This document shows, piece by piece, positions 52,125 to 60,687 of a DNA stretch of 64,000 nt (positions are counted from its first letter, which is position 1; each line of letters begins with the position of its first letter). The position numbers were made by a program, and so were the translations under genes. The stretch spans positions 1 through 64,000 of the forward strand of contig NZ_LHOX01000008.1 of NCBI RefSeq assembly GCF_001297065.1, in the 5' to 3' direction. The notes below the pieces were generated by a model. The model did not search any database. It had not been told where the DNA came from and was given only the letters and a program-made list of their open reading frames with translations. Origin of the DNA: Enterococcus sp. RIT-PI-f (GTDB taxonomy: Bacteria; Bacillota; Bacilli; Lactobacillales; Enterococcaceae).

Positions 52125-53021
52125 ATGAATATACGTGATTTAGAATACTTTAGCGCTTTAGCTGAACTGCTGTCTTTTACGCAAGTGGCACATAAATTTT
52201 CTGTGAGTCAACCAACGGTCAGTTATGCTGTCAAACGCTTGGAAGAACACTATGGCTGTGATTTGATTGCCCGGGAGGCTTCTCATCGATCCATCGCATT
52301 GACCAATGAAGGGGAAATTTTGAAGGCCCATGTGCGCTATATTTTGGATGAATTTGTGACGCTGGATCGCGCCATTGAACATGCCAAAAACAACCGTACC
52401 CATATTGGTTTTCCACCCATCATTCGTTCTAAAGTCTTTTCGAAACTGTTAGATGATAAAGAAATCATTCGTTTTATTTCTAATTTTCATTTGGTTTCTG
52501 GGGGATCAAATGAGTTGTTTTCGAAATTATTATCTGGAAAAATCGATTTTAGCCTGCTGGGCAGCGTCAATCCGCTGGTTCATCCAAATCTTCATGTGAA
52601 GTTACTACATCAACAGGAATTTTTTATTTTTGCGTCAAAAGATAATCAATTAGCGGCGCAAAAAGAAATTTCCTTCGAACAAGCAGCCGCATATCCGTTT
52701 ATTCTTCTGGAAAAAGGTTATACACATGGGCTAGCTTTTCAGAATCTGGCGGAGAAGTCGTCAAAGAAACCTGAAGTCCAATTTTATTTTTCGGATGTTC
52801 AGACAATTGGTCAGCTGGTAAGGTCCAATATTGGCATCACCCTGATGACTGATTTTCCCGCGTTTCAAGAGATGGATGGGCTGGTCAAGATTCCTTTGGT
52901 TCCTGAGGACAAAGAAATATTTTATATCCAATATGCGTATTTGAAGAGTGCAGTGCTAAATCAAGATGTTCAGAAATTGATGGCGATCCTAGATGGATTG
53001 TCTTGGACAGAAGAGGACTAG
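52125..53021 (+). CDS. mleR: LysR-family regulator, MleR type
   Basis: Encodes 298 residues: N-terminal LysR HTH (MNIRDLEYFSALAELLSFTQVAHKFSVSQPTVSYAVKRLEEHYG) and a two-lobed effector domain with SGGSNELFSKLLSGKIDFSLLG. It is divergent from mleS, as MleR is in other lactic acid bacteria, and should activate the operon when malate is present. I prefer the ATG at 52125 over one at 52092 because purine-rich AAAGGAG lies upstream and the HTH starts correctly. A TATAAT for the mleS direction lies on the minus strand at 52034-52029. Confidence 0.88.
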   Translation: MNIRDLEYFSALAELLSFTQVAHKFSVSQPTVSYAVKRLEEHYGCDLIAREASHRSIALTNEGEILKAHVRYILDEFVTLDRAIEHAKNNRTHIGFPPIIRSKVFSKLLDDKEIIRFISNFHLVSGGSNELFSKLLSGKIDFSLLGSVNPLVHPNLHVKLLHQQEFFIFASKDNQLAAQKEISFEQAAAYPFILLEKGYTHGLAFQNLAEKSSKKPEVQFYFSDVQTIGQLVRSNIGITLMTDFPAFQEMDGLVKIPLVPEDKEIFYIQYAYLKSAVLNQDVQKLMAILDGLSWTEED

Positions 53022-53133
53022 TGGGCTGTCTTGATGGGGAGGTCATGCTGTTCGCAGTGCCAATGAAGGGAAGAGTCGATGACGCGCAGTAAATGGCTAT
53101 CTAACCCACACATTCTGAGTGAATGAGCGCAGA

Positions 53134-53172
53134 AAAAGCCAGACCTGCCAATAGTAGGTCTGGCTTTTGTGC
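53134..53172 (+). terminator. Terminator of the LysR-type gene
   Basis: Perfect 13-bp arms 53134-53146 and 53156-53168 (AAAAGCCAGACCT) followed by TTTT. Confidence 0.82.
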
Positions 53173-53641
53173 AGACAATAAATTGCCTGTAATTGCTCGA
53201 CACGGATGTTTTCTTTATGAAATTTTCATGGAGAGTGTGAGGTTTAATTTAATAGGTCAACATGATTGGAAAAATAGGCAATTTACAAATGAAAGCGTTT
53301 TTGTGAATTAAAAAATATGATTAGACGAAAATAATGAAATACCCTAAATAATTGTAAAAAAAGTACGTAAGATATAGTTCATACAAACTTATATTTAGGA
53401 TTTCGCTCATTTTTCATGTGTAAAAATGAACAATGTTAGGAATTTGTCCTTTTGATTATTTTTTTAAATTGATTAAAGTCAATGGTTTCTATAGACTTGT
53501 TCTTATGCACAACGTGTGTCATTGAATCTTGATCGTTGCAAGGTTCTTCACTCGGTTTGTGTTCAAGTAAATTTGATGAAAGGAGGATATACATCTTGAA
53601 TTGGTAGGCTATCGCATGGTTTGGAAAATGGAGGGATAGAG
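53173..53641. other. Leader region of the PTS IIC operon
   Basis: No gene. TGAAAGCGTTTTTG at 53290-53303 resembles a cre (CcpA) box with two mismatches at the 3' end, suggesting carbon-catabolite control. The start codon region has GGAGGG at 53631. A ribosome-binding-like AGGAGG near 53581 precedes no plausible ORF. Confidence 0.4.
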
Positions 53642-54916
53642 ATGAAAAAAATTGAAGCTTGGATGGAAAAAAGACTGATGCCGATTGCAGTAAAAATTGG
53701 TAATGTTAAGGGTTTGATTGCGATTCGTGATGGTATTGCGCTTGCGATGCCTTTGATTATTATTGGCAGTATTTTTCTGATTATAAGTAGTTTTCCAATT
53801 GCTGGTTGGACCGATTGGCTGGCAGGATTGTATGATGGTCGCCTCCTAGCAATGTTTAACCACGTGGTCAACTCTTCATTTGGGATTATGGGGTTGATTG
53901 CTGCATTTGGGATTGCCTCCGGTATGGCCAAACAATATAATGTCGATGGTGCGAGTGCTGGTGTCATTTCAATTTCAGCTTGGTTGATTTTGACTCCGAA
54001 TGTGATTGCTGATGCTGGCGAAGGTATTCCAGTTAAATTTATGGGCAGTCAAGGTATTTTTATTGCGATTGTTGTGGGACTGATTTCTGCTTGGATCTTT
54101 CAATATTTTGTCCGGCGTAACATTGTCATAAAAATGCCTGAAAGTGTTCCTCCGGCAGTTAGCCGTAGTTTTGCTGCATTGATTCCAGGCACAGTGATAT
54201 TATTACTTGCATTTATAGTCGCATTTATGATCGATTTATCCTCATTTGAAAATGCCCATTTATTATTAGCAACAAGTTTGGCTGGGCCTTTAAGTTTCAT
54301 TGGCGGCACACTAGCTGGGGCGATTCTTACGGTATTCTTGAATAGCTTATTCTGGTTTATGGGGATTCATGGTGGGAATATCGTTGGCTCGGTTACTGGT
54401 CCTATTTTCTTGGCCAATACGGATGCCAATCGCGTTGCCTTCCAGAGTGGACAAGAACTGCCACATATTTTAACTTCTCAATTCTTTGATATGTTTGCTT
54501 ATATTGGTGGTGGCGGTGCAGTCTTAGGTTTAGTGATTGCATTGATTTTCTTCGGAAAGAGTGCGCAATCTAAAGCATTAAAACCCATCGCTGCTGTGCC
54601 AAATCTCTTTAATATCAGTGAGCCGGTCATGTTTGGTTTGCCGGTTATGTTGAATATGACCCTTTTGATCCCTTTTCTTTTTACACCAGTTGTCAATGTA
54701 GTGATTGCTTACTTTGCCATGAGCGCGGGATTATTGCATAAAACAATCGGTGTAGCAGTTCCTTGGACAACGCCACCATTGATCAGCGGTTTTTTGGCAA
54801 CGGGACACATTTCAGGTGTGATTTGGCAGATTATTTTGATCGCTGTTGATGTATTATGTTACTTGCCTTTCTTCCTGATCATGGATAAAGCGCAGCTAGA
54901 TAAAGAAATCAATTAA
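53642..54916 (+). CDS. PTS EIIC component, cellobiose/lichenan (Lac) family
   Basis: A 424-residue sugar permease subunit. It begins KKIEAWMEKRLMPIAVKIG, with about ten membrane segments including DGIALAMPLIIIGSIFLII, LISAWIFQYFVRRNI and LFWFMGIHGGNIVGSV, the loop that recognises the sugar, and LFNISEPVMFGLPVMLN, which is characteristic of CelB-type IIC proteins. It should move a beta-glucoside or similar sugar with EIIA and EIIB partners. Neither is encoded nearby, so it must borrow them. It is followed by a TIM-barrel-like gene in the same operon, 21 bases away. Confidence 0.9.
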   Translation: MKKIEAWMEKRLMPIAVKIGNVKGLIAIRDGIALAMPLIIIGSIFLIISSFPIAGWTDWLAGLYDGRLLAMFNHVVNSSFGIMGLIAAFGIASGMAKQYNVDGASAGVISISAWLILTPNVIADAGEGIPVKFMGSQGIFIAIVVGLISAWIFQYFVRRNIVIKMPESVPPAVSRSFAALIPGTVILLLAFIVAFMIDLSSFENAHLLLATSLAGPLSFIGGTLAGAILTVFLNSLFWFMGIHGGNIVGSVTGPIFLANTDANRVAFQSGQELPHILTSQFFDMFAYIGGGGAVLGLVIALIFFGKSAQSKALKPIAAVPNLFNISEPVMFGLPVMLNMTLLIPFLFTPVVNVVIAYFAMSAGLLHKTIGVAVPWTTPPLISGFLATGHISGVIWQIILIAVDVLCYLPFFLIMDKAQLDKEIN

Positions 54917-54937
54917 CTTATAGAAAGTAGGATCATC

Positions 54938-55864
54938 ATGGTAAAACGATTATTGAGTGCAACAGCAAGTGAAGTTGAGAAAATGACCAAAGACGAACTA
55001 AAACAAAGTATCAAAGCGAGCGAAGGACGCATCATTTTATCAGAGAATGTCGTATTGCATCCGCCTTTAGAACACAACATTACCTATAGCGAATTTGCGC
55101 GGGCGTATGGTGCTGATATGATTTTATTAAATGGATTTGATACCGCTAATCCAGTTGTTTTAGGCATGTACAATGAAAATGCCGCTTCAGAAATCAAAAC
55201 TACAGGCAAAGAGCATTTGATTCGTGATTTAAAGAAATTGGTCGGTTTGCCGATAGGATTGAATTTGGAACCTATTGATCCGAATGCGCTGATGGCTGAG
55301 GACAGAACTGAAATCGCAGAAGGCAGACAGGCAACGAAAGAAAGCTTTGAGCGAGCAAATCAATTAGGCTTTGACTTTATTTGTTTGACTGGAAATCCTG
55401 GGGTGGGGGTTTCAAATGAAGCAATCATCGGCAGTATTGCAGCGGCCAAAACACATTTTGATGGCTTGATTATTGCAGGGAAGATGCATGGAGCTGGGGT
55501 CAATGAACCTGTAGTGGACCAACAAACAGTCGAGAAAATCGTTTCTGCAGGCGCAGATATCCTTTTGGTTCCTGCCATCGGGACAGTTCCAGGGATTTCG
55601 GAAGTTGTTTTAGCGGATGCTATTGGGTATGCGCATCAACATGATGTGTTGGTGATGAGCGCAATTGGGACAAGCCAAGAAAGTGCTGATCCTGAAACTA
55701 TACGAGAAATTGCATTGCGAAATAAGATCTTAGGCGTTGATATCCAGCATATTGGTGATGCAAATATGGGCATCTATGGAATTGAAAACATCGAAGTATT
55801 GTCGAATACCATTCGTGGAAAGCGACACACAGCAGCAAGGTTCGCGCGGTCGATCAACAGATAA
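54938..55864 (+). CDS. TIM-barrel-like protein co-transcribed with PTS IIC, function unknown
   Basis: A 308-residue cytoplasmic protein. Alternating hydrophobic strands and glycine-rich loops (ADMILLNGFDTANP, IGLNLEPIDP, FDFICLTGNPGVGVSN, DGLIIAGKMHGAGVN, ADILLVPAIGTVPG, VDIQHIGDANMGI) indicate a (beta/alpha)8 barrel with phosphate-binding glycine loops in the C-terminal half. It could be a phosphosugar hydrolase, aldolase or PEP-mutase-like enzyme acting on the imported sugar phosphate, but I do not recognise a characterised family. The start has AAGTAGG upstream, and it ends at a strong terminator. Confidence 0.75.
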   Translation: MVKRLLSATASEVEKMTKDELKQSIKASEGRIILSENVVLHPPLEHNITYSEFARAYGADMILLNGFDTANPVVLGMYNENAASEIKTTGKEHLIRDLKKLVGLPIGLNLEPIDPNALMAEDRTEIAEGRQATKESFERANQLGFDFICLTGNPGVGVSNEAIIGSIAAAKTHFDGLIIAGKMHGAGVNEPVVDQQTVEKIVSAGADILLVPAIGTVPGISEVVLADAIGYAHQHDVLVMSAIGTSQESADPETIREIALRNKILGVDIQHIGDANMGIYGIENIEVLSNTIRGKRHTAARFARSINR

Positions 55865-55872
55865 TAAAATAA

Positions 55873-55937
55873 GCATGGCTAGAACGCTAACCGGACGGTA
55901 GACAATCTCTACTGTCTGGTTTTTTCTAGAGCCATGC
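55873..55937. terminator. Bidirectional terminator with nested stems
   Basis: Inner arms 55889-55902 and 55908-55921 (AACCGGACGGTAGA, G-U pairs) with TTTTTT, inside outer arms around GCATGGCT/AGCCATGC. Shared with the convergent LacI-type gene that ends at 55955. Confidence 0.8.
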
Positions 55938-55954
55938 TAGTTATATTGGAAAAA

Positions 55955-56965
55955 TTAATCTGCTTTATTTTCAGGCACAAAACTTTTACGTACGACTAGT
56001 TCTAGACCCAACAAAACTGTTTTGGTGATACTTCGCGGATGGACGATTTGATCCACCAGCATATCAATTGATGTCTTAGCGATTTCTTCCACATCAATGC
56101 GGAAAGTGGTTAAAGGGGGAGAAACAAATTTAGCGATGTCATTGTCATTGACGCTTATCAATTCTAGTCGATCTGGTACAGTGATCGAATGTTCGTTCAG
56201 GGCTTGCAATACACCTACGGCAATTGTATCAGAGGCGACGAAGATGGCTTCTGGCAACTCTTCCTTTAGTGTATTGATCATATCGATAGTCAACTGGTAT
56301 CCTTGGCCAACCGTGAACTTTCCAGCTGAGAAAATATAATTGTCGTTCAGTAGATCTTTTGTGCTCATTTTTTGACGAAAAATAATTTCGCGACTATCTT
56401 GTTCTTCTTGATGTGTATTGGGGTTTAAAAATGCACCGCCAATAAAGCCAATATCGGTATAGCCTTTTTCTAGAAAAAGATCTAAGGCTTTTTTTGTGAT
56501 TCTGTCAGTATCAGGTTTGACCGTATCAAACAATTCTGGCTCGGGATTGATTTCGAGAATAACGCCAGCTGAACAAACAGATTTAAATCGACGCAACTCT
56601 TCTTTGTCAAAAGAGCCGATCCCGATAAATCCTGAAACTTGTTTGAGTATTTCTAAGACCTGATCTTCATGGGTAATCAATTGAATTTCTAGATTGTTGA
56701 TTTTGGCATATTTTTCTAAAGTGATTCTTAATTGGCGAAAATAAACATCTTGTAGTTCTTCTTGCTCTGTAAGCCAGAATACAACGGCGATTTTTTCAAG
56801 AGTGGTTTTTATTTTTGAGCGATCATACCCCAAAGCAAGCGCAGTATGGATAATTTTCTTTCGTGTCTCCGGTGTGATAGAGAGAGAGTCATCGCCGTTC
56901 AACAACCGAGAAACAGTGGCTTGCGAATAGCCTGAGTGTTCCGAAATTTTTTTGATGGTTACCAT
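55955..56965 (-). CDS. LacI/GalR-family regulator, probable repressor of the galactan operon
   Basis: Encodes 336 residues: N-terminal LacI HTH (TIKKISEHSGYSQATVSRLLNGDDSLSITPETRKKI) and a periplasmic-binding-like sensor domain (IAVVFWLTEQEEL, DIGFIGGAFLNP, EAIFVASDTIAVGVLQAL, LELISVNDND). It is divergent from ganS, with operator-like palindromes in the 270-bp interval, and occupies the position that GanR has in Bacillus. It should lift repression when galacto-oligosaccharides or galactose are present. The start at 56965 is preceded by TCGAGGTG. Confidence 0.9.
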   Translation of the reverse strand: MVTIKKISEHSGYSQATVSRLLNGDDSLSITPETRKKIIHTALALGYDRSKIKTTLEKIAVVFWLTEQEELQDVYFRQLRITLEKYAKINNLEIQLITHEDQVLEILKQVSGFIGIGSFDKEELRRFKSVCSAGVILEINPEPELFDTVKPDTDRITKKALDLFLEKGYTDIGFIGGAFLNPNTHQEEQDSREIIFRQKMSTKDLLNDNYIFSAGKFTVGQGYQLTIDMINTLKEELPEAIFVASDTIAVGVLQALNEHSITVPDRLELISVNDNDIAKFVSPPLTTFRIDVEEIAKTSIDMLVDQIVHPRSITKTVLLGLELVVRKSFVPENKAD

Positions 56966-57013
56966 GGTTTTTCACCTCGAGACTTAGTATAGAGGATTTC
57001 ACGCAGGAAGTAA

Positions 57014-57031
57014 AGAAATTTACTAAATAGC
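57014..57031. promoter_or_regulatory. Operator-like site, LacI side
   Basis: AATTTACTAAAT at 57017-57028 repeats the core of the 19-bp palindrome at 57118 and lies about 50 bases upstream of the LacI-type gene start, suggesting autorepression or DNA looping. Confidence 0.5.
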
Positions 57032-57117
57032 TTTACTTGGTTTAGGTTCGGTTGAAAATATCTTTTTGTCTAAGTGGTATTCCTGCAATGTTTGCGATTT
57101 ATTCAGCGATTAATTAA

Positions 57118-57136
57118 ATAAATTTACTAAATTTAT
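57118..57136. promoter_or_regulatory. Perfect 19-bp palindromic operator upstream of ganS
   Basis: ATAAATTTACTAAATTTAT is a perfect palindrome around the central C. A related half-site (TTTATCTAGTAAA) lies at about 57140. It is 22 bp upstream of the ganS -35 and is the likely binding site of the divergent LacI-type regulator. Confidence 0.65.
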
Positions 57137-57157
57137 AAAATTTATCTAGTAAAACTA

Positions 57158-57186
57158 TTTACAATTAAAGTAAAATAATTTATTAT
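57158..57186 (+). promoter_or_regulatory. Promoter of the galactan operon
   Basis: TTTACA at 57158-57163 and TATTAT at 57181-57186 with a 17-bp spacer, about 48 bases before the ganS start codon. Confidence 0.6.
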
Positions 57187-57234
57187 AAGAAATGAAGATA
57201 GCGGTTACATAAAATAAAGCAAAGGTGGATGGAT

Positions 57235-58503
57235 ATGGTAAGAAAAAGTTTAGGAATTTTATTATTAAGTGCAGCAGCATTGGGGCTAGGGGCATGTGGA
57301 CCGCAAGGAGATAGTACAGATACTTCTGGGACAAAGGCGGCCAACAACAACGATTATGACTTATTGGTTTGGGAAGACCAGGCTAAATCAGCTGGTATCG
57401 AAGATGCTGTGAAGCAATTTGAAGCAGAACATGATGTAACAATCAAAGTTGTAGAGAAAGCTTATGGAGGGCAGATCGAAGATTTACGATTAGATGGTCC
57501 AGCGGGAACTGGCGCGGATGTGATCACCATTCCTGGTGACCAGATTGGCACTGCCGTCACGGAAGGGTTACTGAAAGAATTGGACGTGGACCAAGCAACA
57601 CAAGATATATATACCGACTCTGCGATGCAATCACAAATCGTTGATGGCAAGGTGTATGGGTTGCCGAAAGCCGTTGAGACCCAGATCCTTTACTATAATA
57701 AAGCATTGATTTCCGAAGAAGGTCTACCAACGACGACGGATGAATGGCTTGAATATTCGACATCTGTGGCTGGAGATGATCAATTTGGTTTATTGGCATT
57801 ATGGGATCAAATCTACTATGCCCAAGGTGTATTGAGCGGGTACGGAGGGTATGTTTTTGGCACCAATGATGATGGTGGATTCAATGCAGAGGATATTGGG
57901 TTAGCCAATGATGGCGCAATCGAAGGTGCCGAGTACATTCAACAATTCTATGATTCCGGTTTATTTCCTTCAGGAATCGTGGGCGAACAAGGAATCAACG
58001 TGTTAGATTCATTGTTTACAGAAGGAAAAGCCGCAGCAGTCATTTCTGGCCCATGGAATTTGGCGCCTTATGAAGAAGCTGGGATCGACTACGGGGTCAA
58101 GGAATTACCTTTGTTGGGGAATGGTGCGCACATGGGTTCCTTCATTGGTGTGAAAAGCTATAATGTGAGCAGCTACTCTAAAAATGCAGAATTAGCAGAA
58201 GAATTTGTCAAATTTATCAGCAATGAAGAAAATGCTAAAGTTCGTTATGAAAAAACATTGGAAGTACCAGCGGTTGAAGCATTGGCTGAAGATCCAACAG
58301 TCAAGGAAAGCGAGAGCGCAACAGCGATTGCTACACAATCTCAATATGCTGAATTGACACCGGGAATTACTGCGATGAACTCTGTTTGGGAACCGATTGA
58401 TGCTGCCTTACAAACGATAGCAACTGGAAAAGATGAGCCGAAAACAGCCTTGCCGCAAGCCGTTGATCAGATCAAATCGGCAATAGAGGCAACACAAAAT
58501 TAA
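57235..58503 (+). CDS. ganS: Galacto-oligosaccharide-binding lipoprotein of an ABC transporter
   Basis: A 422-residue extracellular solute-binding protein, family 1 (MalE-like). The signal peptide ends in the lipobox LGLGAC, so the mature protein is lipid-anchored at the Cys near residue 21. The body carries LLVWEDQAKSAGIEDAVKQFE, then YYNKALISEEGLPTTTDEWLE and GKAAAVISGPWNLAPYEEAG, typical of maltose- and galactan-type binders. The start at 57235 is chosen because AAAGGTGG is six bases upstream; the ATG at 57229 is directly against it. It is the first gene of the operon, followed by a terminator-like stem that would raise its share of transcripts. Confidence 0.92.
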   Translation: MVRKSLGILLLSAAALGLGACGPQGDSTDTSGTKAANNNDYDLLVWEDQAKSAGIEDAVKQFEAEHDVTIKVVEKAYGGQIEDLRLDGPAGTGADVITIPGDQIGTAVTEGLLKELDVDQATQDIYTDSAMQSQIVDGKVYGLPKAVETQILYYNKALISEEGLPTTTDEWLEYSTSVAGDDQFGLLALWDQIYYAQGVLSGYGGYVFGTNDDGGFNAEDIGLANDGAIEGAEYIQQFYDSGLFPSGIVGEQGINVLDSLFTEGKAAAVISGPWNLAPYEEAGIDYGVKELPLLGNGAHMGSFIGVKSYNVSSYSKNAELAEEFVKFISNEENAKVRYEKTLEVPAVEALAEDPTVKESESATAIATQSQYAELTPGITAMNSVWEPIDAALQTIATGKDEPKTALPQAVDQIKSAIEATQN

Positions 58504-58510
58504 AAGATAT

Positions 58511-58536
58511 GGCGGCGGAATCCGTCGCCTTTTTTT
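58511..58536 (+). terminator. Attenuating hairpin between ganS and ganP
   Basis: 9-bp GC-rich arms 58511-58519 and 58521-58529 (GGCGGCGGA, one G-U pair) plus a run of T. Such stems after binding-protein genes usually stop part of the transcripts, giving more binding protein than permease. Confidence 0.7.
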
Positions 58537-58550
58537 AGGGGGCATAAAAA

Positions 58551-59822
58551 ATGGACCAACACAAAAGTTCTTATGGAAAGAAGGCCATGCTTTTCTCTGT
58601 GATCCCAGGTCTAGGACAATTCTATAATCATCAGAAAATAAAAGGCGCGTTATTTCTGTTCTTTTTTGTGATGTATGGGGTTGTCTTCAAAGATTTATTC
58701 AATATGGGACTTTGGGGCATGATGACGTTGGGTGTCGAGGTGCCAAGAGATAATTCGATTTTTCTGCTGGCAGAAGGTTTAGTCGCATTGATCGTGATTG
58801 CATGTGGTCTCTTCTTTTATTATTTGAATTTGCGAGATGCGTATAAGAACGGCGAAGCAAGAGACAACGGATTAAAGGTCAATTCGATTCGAGAGAGTTA
58901 TCAGGCTTTACTTACTGAAGGATATCCATATCTTATGAGTAGTCCAGCGTTTTTCTTGTTGATTTTTTCGGTCATTTTCCCAATTCTGTTTAGTATTGCG
59001 TTGGCTTTTACCAACTATGATTTATATCATTCAGCGCCAGCCAACTTAGCTGATTGGGTAGGCTTTGATACGTTCAAGAAGATTTTCACTGTTGATATTT
59101 GGCGCGCAACATTCTTCAATGTGTTGGGCTGGACGGTGATTTGGACCTTAGTGGCTTCAACGTTGCAAGTGGCGATTGGTATTTTCTTAGCCGTTGTTGT
59201 TCATCAAAAAGAACTGCGATTCAAAAAATTCTTCCGAACAATATTGATTTTACCGTGGGCCGTACCTGGCTTTGTAACGATTTTGGTTTTTGCTGGTATG
59301 TTTAATGATAGTTTCGGTGCAATCAATCAGTCGCTTTTGAGTTTTTTCAATATTTCAGCTATCCCATGGCTGACAAGTGTGAATTGGACACGACTGGCGT
59401 TATTAATGATCCAAGGCTGGTTAGGCTTTCCGTATATTTTTATTGTTACAACAGGAACTTTGCAATCTATTCCAGATGATTTGTATGAAGCTGCGACGAT
59501 TGATGGTGCATCAGCCATTCAAAAATTCCGCAGAATCACACTACCACTGTTGTTGTATGCAATGGCGCCAATTTTAATTACTCAATATACGTTTAATTTT
59601 AATAACTTTAATATCATCTATTTGTTCAATTCTGGTGGACCAGCGGTTCCAGGTTCTACAGCTGGCGGAACGGATATATTGGTCTCGTGGATCTATAAAC
59701 TGACCATGCAAAACAGCCAATATGCACTAGCTGCTGCACTAACGATCTTGCTGTCGATTTTTGTGATTGCGATCGCACTTTGGCAATTTAGACGAACCAA
59801 TTCTTTCAAGGAGGTGGATTAA
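58551..59822 (+). CDS. ganP: ABC transporter permease, MalF-like
   Basis: Encodes 423 residues with about eight membrane segments. An N-terminal extension (SVIPGLGQFYNHQKIKGALFLFFFVMYG) precedes the core, as in MalF. The EAA-type loop for the ATPase subunit is present (EAATIDGASAIQKFRRITLPLL). It pairs with the MalG-like partner encoded next to import galacto-oligosaccharides. No ATPase gene is in the operon, so a shared MsmX-type ATPase from elsewhere is needed, as in Bacillus. It precedes ganQ by two bases. Confidence 0.92.
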   Translation: MDQHKSSYGKKAMLFSVIPGLGQFYNHQKIKGALFLFFFVMYGVVFKDLFNMGLWGMMTLGVEVPRDNSIFLLAEGLVALIVIACGLFFYYLNLRDAYKNGEARDNGLKVNSIRESYQALLTEGYPYLMSSPAFFLLIFSVIFPILFSIALAFTNYDLYHSAPANLADWVGFDTFKKIFTVDIWRATFFNVLGWTVIWTLVASTLQVAIGIFLAVVVHQKELRFKKFFRTILILPWAVPGFVTILVFAGMFNDSFGAINQSLLSFFNISAIPWLTSVNWTRLALLMIQGWLGFPYIFIVTTGTLQSIPDDLYEAATIDGASAIQKFRRITLPLLLYAMAPILITQYTFNFNNFNIIYLFNSGGPAVPGSTAGGTDILVSWIYKLTMQNSQYALAAALTILLSIFVIAIALWQFRRTNSFKEVD

Positions 59823-59823
59823 T

Positions 59824-60678
59824 ATGAAGCAATCGAGTTTGAAAAAACAACGTATAGTACGATTGACGTTGTCGTATCTACTGCTGATTTTAGTCGTAGT
59901 CATCATCATTTATCCACTCTTGTGGACGATCGGGGCGAGCTTCAATCCGGGGAACAGCTTAGTGAGTACCCGCATGATTCCGGAAAATCCTACCTTTGGA
60001 CATTTCATCAAATTGTTTTCTGGAGAAAATGAACTTTATTATGGACAGTGGCATCTGAATTCTTTGAAAATCAGTGTCTTCACCATGCTGTTTTCTTTGG
60101 TTTTTGTGTCGATGACGGCTTACTCATTTTCTAGGTTTCGTTTTTCTGGGCGGAAAAATGGCTTGATGCTCTTTTTGCTTTTGCAGATGATTCCGCAATT
60201 TTCTGCGTTGATCGCAATTTTTGTTTTAGCTCAGATGCTTGGATTGATCAACAGTCATTGGTTATTGATCTTGATATACGTTGGCGGACAAATCCCGATG
60301 AATACTTATTTGCTAAAAGGATATTTTGATTCAATTCCAATTGATTTAGATGAGAGCGCCAAAATCGATGGTGCGAGCAATACGCGTATTTTCTTGCAAA
60401 TACTGATTCCCTTGTCGCGGCCAATGTTGGCTGTTGTGGCAATGAACGGATTTACTGGCCCATTGGGGGATTTTGCACTTTCTTCAGTGCTGCTTCGGGA
60501 CCCATCATACTATACTTTGCCGATTGGACTATATAAGCTCGTGACGGATAAGATGGGTGCTAGTTACACGACCTTTGCGGCAGGAGCAATTTTGATCAGT
60601 ATTCCCATTGCACTCGTATTTATTGCATTACAAAAACATTTCGTTTCTGGCTTAACTGCTGGGGGAACGAAAGGATAG
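59824..60678 (+). CDS. ganQ: ABC transporter permease, MalG-like
   Basis: Encodes 284 residues with six membrane segments and the ATPase-contact loop EAA-type motif (DESAKIDGASNTRIFLQILIPLSRPM). It starts at ATG 59824, preceded by AAGGAGGTGG inside the end of ganP; an in-frame upstream ATG inside ganP is not supported. It forms a heterodimer with the MalF-like protein. Followed by ganA after nine bases. Confidence 0.92.
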   Translation: MKQSSLKKQRIVRLTLSYLLLILVVVIIIYPLLWTIGASFNPGNSLVSTRMIPENPTFGHFIKLFSGENELYYGQWHLNSLKISVFTMLFSLVFVSMTAYSFSRFRFSGRKNGLMLFLLLQMIPQFSALIAIFVLAQMLGLINSHWLLILIYVGGQIPMNTYLLKGYFDSIPIDLDESAKIDGASNTRIFLQILIPLSRPMLAVVAMNGFTGPLGDFALSSVLLRDPSYYTLPIGLYKLVTDKMGASYTTFAAGAILISIPIALVFIALQKHFVSGLTAGGTKG

Positions 60679-60687
60679 GATGGCGAC

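Noticed and set aside
53563-53967. A 134-codon minus-strand frame opposite the PTS IIC gene
   Set aside because: Shadow of the IIC coding sequence; no start signal.
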